This document shows, one piece after another, positions 1-4,771 of a DNA stretch of 7,597 bases. The notes beneath the pieces were generated by a model. It was not told the DNA's origin. It made no database searches and saw nothing but the letters and a program-made list of their open reading frames with translations. Positions within the stretch are counted from its first letter, which is position 1. Each line of letters starts with the position of its first letter. The translations under genes and the position numbers were made by a program. This DNA comes from Nitrospirota bacterium. GTDB lineage: Bacteria > Nitrospirota > 9FT-COMBO-42-15 > HDB-SIOI813. The DNA lies in contig JACRGZ010000042.1 in assembly GCA_016234155.1 (NCBI GenBank), forward strand, positions 1 through 7,597. Reading direction: 5' to 3'.

Positions 1-15
1 AAAATTGAGTAAATG

Positions 16-69
16 TGGAGTGCAACGACTCCAGTCGTTGCATGCAAAATCTGGAGATTTTGCACTCCA
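16..69. repeat. Branched palindrome (three-way-junction-like REP element)
   Basis: Two perfect hairpins lie side by side inside an outer stem. Hairpin 1 pairs 22-30 (GCAACGACT) with 33-41 around a CC turn. Hairpin 2 pairs 44-52 (GCAAAATCT) with 55-63 around a GG turn. The outer stem pairs TGGAGT (16-21) with ACTCCA (64-69), and only two bases (42-43) are left unpaired between the hairpins. The two hairpin tips read CTCCAG and CTGGAG, which are complementary to each other. The size and form resemble bacterial REP-like or miniature transposable palindromes. No transposase is visible in the window. A regulatory RNA role in the dapB leader is possible but unsupported. Confidence 0.75.
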
Positions 70-94
70 GAAGCTTCGGATTTTCAGGTGAAAA
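68..94. repeat. Fragment resembling the right end of the 138-bp element, with palindromic cap motif
   Basis: CAGAAG (68-73), four extra bases (CTTC), then GGATTTTCAGGTGAAAA (78-94) match the right end of the 138-bp repeat, which reads CAGAAGGGATTTTCAG at 3050-3065. The motif ATTTTCA-GG-TGAAAA is a near-perfect palindrome. It recurs at 2917-2932, 3058-3073 and, partly, 5019-5034. It could alternatively be a transcription-factor operator upstream of dapB. The copy inside the anmK coding region makes a mobile-repeat origin more likely. Confidence 0.5.
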
Positions 95-141
95 GTCTGA
101 AGTCTGAAGTCCAGTGTCTGAATTGCAGTTCAGTATTCTGT
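93..141. repeat. Degenerate heptamer tandem repeat upstream of dapB
   Basis: Period-7 units start with AAGTCTG, AAGTCTG and AAGTCCA, then GTGTCTG, and decay into AATTGCA, GTTCAGT and ATTCTGT. The array fills most of the space between the palindromes and the dapB ribosome binding site. It resembles in kind the short tandemly repeated heptamers known from other bacteria, such as the STRR sequences of cyanobacteria. No convincing -35/-10 pair could be separated from the repeat background. Confidence 0.55.
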
Positions 142-160
142 ATTTATTCATGGAGAAAGA

Positions 161-967
161 ATGATCAAGGCAATCGTTACAGGCGCTGCCGGTCGTATGG
201 GCTGCAGCATAATAAGGGCTATACACCAGACTGACGGGATAGAGGTCGTCGGAGCCGTTGAGCATGAGGGACATCCTCTTTTTGGCCGTGATGCAGGGGA
301 GGTGGCAGGATTAAGCCCGATAAAGGTCAGGATTGTATATGGTCTTGAAAATATTCTTGAGAGGGCTGACGTGGTTATAGACTTTACAACTCCTCAGGCA
401 ACCTTTTCTAACTTAGAGAAGGTGTCTGCTGCGGGTAAGGCTATGGTAATTGGGACTACCGGTTTTACAAAAGAGGAGGAAGAGAAGCTAAGGCAGCTTT
501 CGGCAAATATCCCCTGCATCTTTTCACCCAACATGAGTGTGGGTGTGAATCTCATATTTAAGATATTGGATGACATGGCAAAGGTACTGGGGGATGATTA
601 TGATGTGGAGATTGTAGAGACACATCACAGAATGAAAAAAGATGCCCCCAGTGGTACAGCGATGAAGATGGCGAAGATACTTGCCGCCGCACTGGGAAGG
701 GAGCTTGCAACAGTAGGAAGGTTCAGCCGTCACGGCATCATTGGCGAACGTGACAGGAAAGAGATAGGTGTGCAGTCCCTCCGTGCCGGAGATATTGTTG
801 GTGATCATACAGTCCTGTTTGGAGGAGCAGGTGAGCGCATAGAGATAACCCACAGGGCACACAGCCGCGACAACTTTGCCCGTGGCGCAATAAGGGCCGC
901 CATGTGGGTAGTGAAACAACAGCCGGGTCTGTATGACATGATGGATGTGCTGGGGTTGAAGCTATGA
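161..967 (+). CDS. dapB: 4-hydroxy-tetrahydrodipicolinate reductase (DapB)
   Basis: This cytoplasmic enzyme reduces the DapA product (HTPA) with NAD(P)H to tetrahydrodipicolinate in the lysine/DAP pathway. The 268-residue length is normal for the family. The N-terminal Rossmann domain begins with a GAAGRMG nucleotide loop at residues 8-14, and DFTTP (74-78) and GTTGF (98-102) follow. The substrate domain carries the signature ETHHRMKKDAPSGTA (153-167). H155 and K159 align with the E. coli catalytic His159 and Lys163. The start at 161 is supported by GGAG at 152-155, five bases upstream, and by the typical MIKAIVTGAAGRMG opening. It is the first complete gene of the plus-strand run; a dapA upstream of the window would be natural but cannot be seen. 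A heptamer array follows the stop directly. Confidence 0.97.
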   Translation: MIKAIVTGAAGRMGCSIIRAIHQTDGIEVVGAVEHEGHPLFGRDAGEVAGLSPIKVRIVYGLENILERADVVIDFTTPQATFSNLEKVSAAGKAMVIGTTGFTKEEEEKLRQLSANIPCIFSPNMSVGVNLIFKILDDMAKVLGDDYDVEIVETHHRMKKDAPSGTAMKMAKILAAALGRELATVGRFSRHGIIGERDRKEIGVQSLRAGDIVGDHTVLFGGAGERIEITHRAHSRDNFARGAIRAAMWVVKQQPGLYDMMDVLGLKL

Positions 968-1037
968 GTAGTGAGCAATGAGTGATGAGAAGTAAGAAGT
1001 AAGAAGTAAGGAGTAAGGAGTAAGAAGTAAGAAGATG
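968..1037. repeat. Period-7 tandem array between dapB and dapL
   Basis: Ten consecutive 7-base units start right after the dapB stop: GTAGTGA, GCAATGA, GTGATGA, three GAAGTAA, two GGAGTAA, GAAGTAA and GAAGATG. The six core units (989-1030) differ at only one position. Because the unit contains TAA or TGA and 7 is not a multiple of 3, stops fall in all three forward frames. The array fills nearly the whole intergenic gap. It has no spacers, so it is not a CRISPR. Confidence 0.85.
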
Positions 1038-1040
1038 TAG

Positions 1041-1045
1041 GGAGG
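1041..1045 (+). promoter_or_regulatory. dapL ribosome binding site, selects ATG 1053
   Basis: GGAGG sits seven bases before ATG 1053 but only four before the in-frame TTG at 1050. Normal spacing therefore favours ATG 1053 as the dapL start. Confidence 0.8.
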
Positions 1046-1052
1046 TAAATTG

Positions 1053-2288
1053 ATGGCAGAGGGGTTCATCCAGTCCATGTTCGCTGAGCGCATAGGCGGA
1101 GGCAAATTCGGCAAAGAAGATAAGATCTATAAATTTGAAAAGATAAAGCGTGCCAAGGCGGCGGCGCTAAAGACAAATCCCGAGGCTGAACTGATCGACC
1201 TCGGTGTGGGGGAACCTGATGACATGGCTCCTCCTGGCGTGGTAGAGGCCATGCAGAGGGAGTGTGCACGCTGGGAAAACCGTGGTTATGCAGACAACGG
1301 CATCATGGAATTCAGGGAGGCCGCTGCACGGTATATGGGGCAGGTATACGGCGTAAAGGGGATAAACCCGGAGAATGAGGTCATCCATGGCATAGGTTCT
1401 AAACCCACACTCGCAATGATACCTTCTGCCTTCATCAATCAGGGTGATATTACCTTGATGACTGTGCCTGGTTATCCCGTAATGGGTACCCATACGAGGT
1501 GGTATGGCGGAGAGGTGGTAAACCTGCCGTTGAGAGAGGAGAACGATTTCCTCCCCGACCTTGATTCAATTGATGGATCAGTCTTAAAGCATACTAAACT
1601 ACTCTATATAAATTATCCCAACAATCCTACCGGCGCTGCCGCTACGAAGGCCTTTTTTGAGAAGGCCGTAAGGTTTGCTGCAGAAAATAATATAATAGTC
1701 GTTCACGATGCGGCCTATGCAGCCCTCAATTTTGAAGGAAAACCTCTCAGCTTCTTGTCTATCCCAGGCGCTAAAGAGGTTGGGATAGAGATACACTCCC
1801 TCTCAAAGGCGTTTAATATGACAGGCTGGCGTATAGCCTTTGTAGTTGGAAATGAGAAGGTTGTAAACGCATATGCTTATGTGAAGGACAATTGTGACTC
1901 CGGCCAGTTTAAGGCCATACAGAAGGCCGGCATACATGCCTTGGAGCATCATGAACTGACTGCGGAGATCAGCAAAAAATATGAGAGGAGGCTAAAGGCG
2001 CTTGTTGAAACACTCAACTCCATAGGATTCTCAGCAAGGATGCCGAAGGGGTCTTTCTATCTGTATGTAAGGATACCAAAGCGGACAAAATCAGGGATGA
2101 TATTTAACTCTGCTGAAGACTTTTCTGAGTTTTTAATAAAGGAAAAACTTATATCATCTGTCCCATGGGATGATGCAGGCAGCTTTGTAAGATTTTCCGC
2201 CACCTTTGTTGCAAAGGACATGTCTGACGAGAGACGCATACTGGATGAGGTCAGGAAGAGGCTGTCTGATATCCAGTTCGAGTTCTGA
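1053..2288 (+). CDS. dapL: LL-diaminopimelate aminotransferase (DapL)
   Basis: This PLP enzyme of fold type I converts tetrahydrodipicolinate and glutamate directly to LL-diaminopimelate, bypassing the acylated intermediates of the DapD/C/E route. From ATG 1053 it has 411 residues, the usual DapL length. Visible features are LGVGEPDDMAPPGVVEAM (50-67), ENRGYADNGIMEF (75-87), TVPGYPVMGTH (137-147), NYPNNPTG (187-194), HDAAYA (218-223) and the PLP-lysine motif HSLSKAFNMTGWR, with K252 as the Schiff-base lysine. R380 in FVRFSATF fits the carboxylate-binding arginine of class I aminotransferases. The GYADNGIxEF block and the neighbouring dapB favour DapL over a general aspartate aminotransferase. 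An in-frame TTG at 1050 is less well spaced from the ribosome binding site. Substrate choice is inferred from family and context. Confidence 0.92.
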   Translation: MAEGFIQSMFAERIGGGKFGKEDKIYKFEKIKRAKAAALKTNPEAELIDLGVGEPDDMAPPGVVEAMQRECARWENRGYADNGIMEFREAAARYMGQVYGVKGINPENEVIHGIGSKPTLAMIPSAFINQGDITLMTVPGYPVMGTHTRWYGGEVVNLPLREENDFLPDLDSIDGSVLKHTKLLYINYPNNPTGAAATKAFFEKAVRFAAENNIIVVHDAAYAALNFEGKPLSFLSIPGAKEVGIEIHSLSKAFNMTGWRIAFVVGNEKVVNAYAYVKDNCDSGQFKAIQKAGIHALEHHELTAEISKKYERRLKALVETLNSIGFSARMPKGSFYLYVRIPKRTKSGMIFNSAEDFSEFLIKEKLISSVPWDDAGSFVRFSATFVAKDMSDERRILDEVRKRLSDIQFEF

Positions 2289-2306
2289 GAAGTTTTCCTC
2301 CAGGAT

Positions 2307-2400
2307 CCCCTCCCCCTTAATGGGGGAGGGTTAGGCCTGCCCTGAACCATGTGCTGCCCTGAACTTGATTTAGGGTATTTCAGTATTGTTTCAGGGGCGG
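2307..2400. repeat. GC hairpin and CCCTGAAC-type repeat fragments between dapL and folK
   Basis: CCCTCCCCC (2308-2316) and GGGGGAGGG (2322-2330) form a perfect 9-bp stem with a 5-base loop. No T-run follows, so it is not a standard intrinsic terminator. Next come two CTGCCCTGAAC blocks (2337-2347 and 2354-2364). The second forms a small hairpin with TTTAGGG (2369-2375). GTTTCAGGGG follows at 2388-2397. CCCTGAAC with TTTCAGGG is the same sequence family as the left hairpin of the palindrome at 6082-6182, so this is probably a decayed or partial copy. Confidence 0.6.
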
Positions 2401-2408
2401 GGGTTAAA

Positions 2409-2915
2409 ATGCCCGAAGTTACTCTCATCGAAGCCTTTATCGGCCTCGGCTCCAATATGGGAGACCGTAAGACTCACATTGAAGAGGCTGTTCACCTTCT
2501 TGATAACCCTCCTGACATAAAGATAGAACAATCATCGGCCCTGTACGTTACTGAACCTATAGGTTATGTGGGACAGGACTGGTTTCTGAACTCTGTTGTG
2601 AAAGTAATAACCACACTCTCTCCACACGACCTGCTCCACCGCTGTCAGACAATAGAGGATCATATGGGGAGGGTAAGGACCATGCTCTGGGGACCAAGGA
2701 TTATAGACATGGACATACTCCTCTATGGGAAAGAGATCATAGAAGATGATGAGCTGATAATACCACATCCTAATATGCACAAGAGGAGGTTTGTCCTTGT
2801 ACCCCTTGTTGAGATAGCTCCTATGGCTATACATCCAAAGTTAAATAAACCGGCAGCGGAGCTGCTGCGCCTCCTTAAGGATGGCCATAAGGTCGAGGTG
2901 TACAGGGAGTGCTGA
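2409..2915 (+). CDS. folK: 2-amino-4-hydroxy-6-hydroxymethyldihydropteridine pyrophosphokinase (HPPK)
   Basis: HPPK transfers pyrophosphate from ATP to 6-hydroxymethyl-7,8-dihydropterin in folate synthesis, in the cytoplasm. The protein has 168 residues, typical of a single-domain FolK. Diagnostic features are FIGLGSNMGDR (10-20), TEPIGYVGQDWFLN (48-61) and the HPPK signature WGPRIIDMDILLY (94-106). D100 and D102 are the magnesium-binding aspartates. HPxMHKRRFVLVPL (120-133) and a final EIAP follow. The frame stays open upstream to an ATG at 2349, but those 20 codons read through the intergenic repeat. ATG 2409, just before the conserved IGLGSN strand and after a G-rich stretch (2396-2403), is therefore preferred. 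No fused FolB or FolP domain is present. The stop abuts the palindromic cap motif at 2917. Confidence 0.94.
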   Translation: MPEVTLIEAFIGLGSNMGDRKTHIEEAVHLLDNPPDIKIEQSSALYVTEPIGYVGQDWFLNSVVKVITTLSPHDLLHRCQTIEDHMGRVRTMLWGPRIIDMDILLYGKEIIEDDELIIPHPNMHKRRFVLVPLVEIAPMAIHPKLNKPAAELLRLLKDGHKVEVYREC

Positions 2916-2916
2916 G

Positions 2917-2932
2917 ATTTTCAGGTGAAAAT
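2917..2932. repeat. Palindromic cap motif, left side of the 138-bp element
   Basis: ATTTTCAGGTGAAAAT is a 7+7 palindrome around GG, placed one base after the folK stop. The same motif with one change (ATTTTCAGATGAAAAT) closes the other side of the element at 3058-3073. In this copy the repeat is thus bracketed by two copies in direct orientation about 140 bases apart. Confidence 0.65.
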
Positions 2933-2933
2933 T

Positions 2934-3071
2934 AGGGGTCAAGGGGTCAAGGATTCAAGGGTTCAAGTGAAGAGGCCATTGCCGCTTCAATCTCTGTCTT
3001 TTCCCTACACTTGACCCCTCGACCCCTTGACCCCTTGAATCCTGATTTTCAGAAGGGATTTTCAGATGAAA
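2934..3071. repeat. 138-bp inverted-repeat element, copy 1 (folK-panC gap)
   Basis: The left arm has four 8-base units, GGGGTCAA twice, GGATTCAA and GGGTTCAA, at 2935-2966, followed by GTG. The right arm (3008-3042) carries the reverse complement: CAC, then TTGACCCC, TCGACCCC, TTGACCCC and TTGAATCC. The interior (2968-2989) is a hairpin pairing TGAAG with CTTCA and GGC with GCC around CATT. The right tail (3043-3071) contains two TTTTCAG blocks. Against 4895-5032 it aligns without gaps and with three differences (2997, 3057, 3066). No open reading frame for a mobility protein is present, so the element would be non-autonomous (MITE-like or similar to Rickettsia palindromic elements). Confidence 0.9.
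3053..3057 (+). promoter_or_regulatory. panC ribosome binding site inside the repeat
   Basis: AAGGG lies eight bases before ATG 3066, and both sit in the right tail of repeat copy 1. The corresponding bases in the anmK copy are AAGGT and GTG. Two of the three differences between the copies therefore fall on this site and on the start codon. Confidence 0.6.
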
Positions 3072-3905
3072 ATCATAGAAGATATAACAGAAATGCATAG
3101 CCTGGCAATGCAACTCCGCCATGAAGGCAAGACCATCGGCTTTGTCCCCACCATGGGGGCCCTTCACCAGGGACATTTAAGCCTTATGCAGCATGCAAAA
3201 AAAGAATCAGATGTAGTTGTGGCTTCCATTTTCGTAAATCCAACCCAATTTTGTCCCAGCGAAGATTATAAGGAATACCCAAGAGACATGGAAGGTGACA
3301 TGGAAAAAGCAAAGGGTGCAGGTGTAGATATACTCTTCACCCCTGCTGTCTCTGCCATATACCCGGAGGGGTACAGGACATATGTAGAAGTCGAAGGGCT
3401 TTCCAGTGTATTGTGCGGGAAGGTAAGACCCGGGCACTTCCGCGGTGTGTCCACCATAGTCTTAAAACTCTTAAATATAGTGAAACCACACAAGGCATTC
3501 TTCGGCCAGAAAGACTATCAGCAGATAGTCATCATAAAGAGGATGGCCAGGGATCTCAACTTAGACGTAGAGATTGCAGTTCTGCCTACGGTGCGGGAAG
3601 AGGACGGACTTGCCATGAGCTCAAGGAACCAGTATCTAAACAAGGATGAGAGAATGTCGGCTGCTATCCTCTATCGCTCCCTACAGGAGGCCCGTTCACT
3701 TTTTGAGAAAGGTGAAATGTCCACAGAAAAATTAAAAGATGCAATTCTCAGCGCCTTTATGGGTAACTCGTCAGCTAAATTAGAGTATGTTGCAATAGTA
3801 CATCCGGAAATCTCAGAAGAAGAGAAGGATGTTCAAAAAGGGACAGTAATCGCAATAGCAGCGCGTATAGGGGATACAAGGTTAATAGACAATATTATAC
3901 TGTAA
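3066..3905 (+). CDS. panC: Pantothenate synthetase (pantoate-beta-alanine ligase)
   Basis: PanC condenses pantoate and beta-alanine using ATP through a pantoyl-adenylate; this is the last step of vitamin B5 synthesis. The protein has 279 residues, normal for the family. Motifs in order are FVPTMGALHQGHLSLM (26-41, HIGH-like, with H34 and H37), FVNPTQF (56-62), GKVRPGHFRGVSTIV (118-132), FFGQKDYQQ (145-153) and VREEDGLAMSSRN (176-188, the KMSKS-like loop). E179 stands where proline or alanine is commoner. The MKIIEDI start aligns with the usual N-terminus (E. coli MLIIET). The start codon and ribosome binding site lie within the tail of the 138-bp repeat. The stop overlaps the murQ start by one base (TAATG), so coupled translation is likely. 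No panB or panD is in the window. Confidence 0.97.
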   Translation: MKIIEDITEMHSLAMQLRHEGKTIGFVPTMGALHQGHLSLMQHAKKESDVVVASIFVNPTQFCPSEDYKEYPRDMEGDMEKAKGAGVDILFTPAVSAIYPEGYRTYVEVEGLSSVLCGKVRPGHFRGVSTIVLKLLNIVKPHKAFFGQKDYQQIVIIKRMARDLNLDVEIAVLPTVREEDGLAMSSRNQYLNKDERMSAAILYRSLQEARSLFEKGEMSTEKLKDAILSAFMGNSSAKLEYVAIVHPEISEEEKDVQKGTVIAIAARIGDTRLIDNIIL

Positions 3906-4771
3906 TGCCTACTGAAGATATAAACCCCCGTTCCAAATATATAGATGCCCTGCCCATAGAAGAGATCATCAACCTGATGAACTATGAGAACCTGCTGGTG
4001 ATAAAGACTATCAATTCTGCTAAGGGTTCCATAGCGTCGGCTATTAACGATGCGGTCGATACTATACGATCCGGAGGAAGCCTTGTCTACATAGGGGCAG
4101 GTACAAGCGGGAGGCTTGGCATCCTTGATGCCTCAGAGATACCGCCCACTTTTAATGTGACCGGTGAAGTGGTAAGGGCTGTTATAGCAGGGGGTGAGAA
4201 GGCGCTTACTGAGGCGGTTGAGGGGGCTGAAGATGATGAAGATGCTGGCGCTAAGGCAGTATCCGGAATAGGTGAAAAGGATATGCTGCTCGGTATAACA
4301 ACAAGCGGTTCTACACCCTTCACCATATCCGCCCTGAAGGAAGGAAAAAGACGCGGGGCCAAATGCTGGCTCCTTACCTGTAATGATGTCGGTTATGGGT
4401 TTCTCGATGGGGTAATCAAGTTGATAGTAGGGCCGGAGATTATTGCCGGATCTACAAGGTTAAAAGGGGGGACTGCTACAAAGATAGTCCTTAACATGAT
4501 TTCTACTGCCACAATGATCAGGCTGGGAAAGGTCTACAAAGGGTTTATGGTGGACGTAATCCCTTCCAACAAAAAACTGAGAAGGCGCGCATTAAGGATA
4601 ATCCGGGATGTTACCGGGTGTGAAGACGAGGAGGCAGAGGTACTTTTTGGTAAGTCCGGAGGAAATGCAAAGACCGCTATATTGATGTATATGAAGGGGT
4701 TGAATAATGGGGAGGCAAAAGAGTTATTAGAAAGGTCAGGGAACTCGCTGAGAAAGGCCCTCGGGGAATGA
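3905..4771 (+). CDS. murQ: N-acetylmuramic acid 6-phosphate etherase (MurQ)
   Basis: MurQ cleaves the D-lactyl ether of MurNAc-6-phosphate to give GlcNAc-6-phosphate and D-lactate during cytoplasmic peptidoglycan recycling. The 288 residues form one SIS sugar-isomerase domain plus a C-terminal helical part, slightly shorter than E. coli MurQ. Visible blocks are TEDINPRS (3-10), YIGAGTSGRLGILDASEIPPTF (62-83), VIAGGEKALTEAVEGAEDD (93-111), TSGSTPF (133-139) and GSTRLKGGTATKIVLNMIS (182-200). E78 and E109 align with the catalytic Glu83 and Glu114 of E. coli. The start ATG shares a base with the panC stop, and no strong ribosome binding site precedes it, which suggests coupling. The gene ends in a 4-base overlap with anmK, its metabolic partner. 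Confidence 0.96.
   Translation: MPTEDINPRSKYIDALPIEEIINLMNYENLLVIKTINSAKGSIASAINDAVDTIRSGGSLVYIGAGTSGRLGILDASEIPPTFNVTGEVVRAVIAGGEKALTEAVEGAEDDEDAGAKAVSGIGEKDMLLGITTSGSTPFTISALKEGKRRGAKCWLLTCNDVGYGFLDGVIKLIVGPEIIAGSTRLKGGTATKIVLNMISTATMIRLGKVYKGFMVDVIPSNKKLRRRALRIIRDVTGCEDEEAEVLFGKSGGNAKTAILMYMKGLNNGEAKELLERSGNSLRKALGE

Noticed and set aside
123..146. Sigma70 promoter TTGCAG...TATTTA before dapB
   Set aside because: The spacer is only 12 bases and the sequence is part of the degenerate heptamer array.
13..234. Plus-strand 73-codon open frame across the leader and into dapB
   Set aside because: It reads through the palindrome and heptamer repeats and overlaps dapB in another frame. It has no ribosome binding site or recognisable motif.
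524..919. Minus-strand 131-codon open frame opposite dapB
   Set aside because: It lies wholly within dapB, which has full family motifs. The product looks like a low-complexity shadow.
989..1030. CRISPR-like array
   Set aside because: Units are 7 bases, contiguous and without spacers; this is a simple tandem repeat.
2308..2330. Intrinsic terminator after dapL
   Set aside because: The stem is strong but neither strand shows a T-run after it; the sequence looks like a dispersed hairpin repeat.
2349..2408. N-terminal extension of folK from ATG 2349
   Set aside because: The 20 codons translate intergenic repeat sequence, and the conserved HPPK fold starts after ATG 2409.
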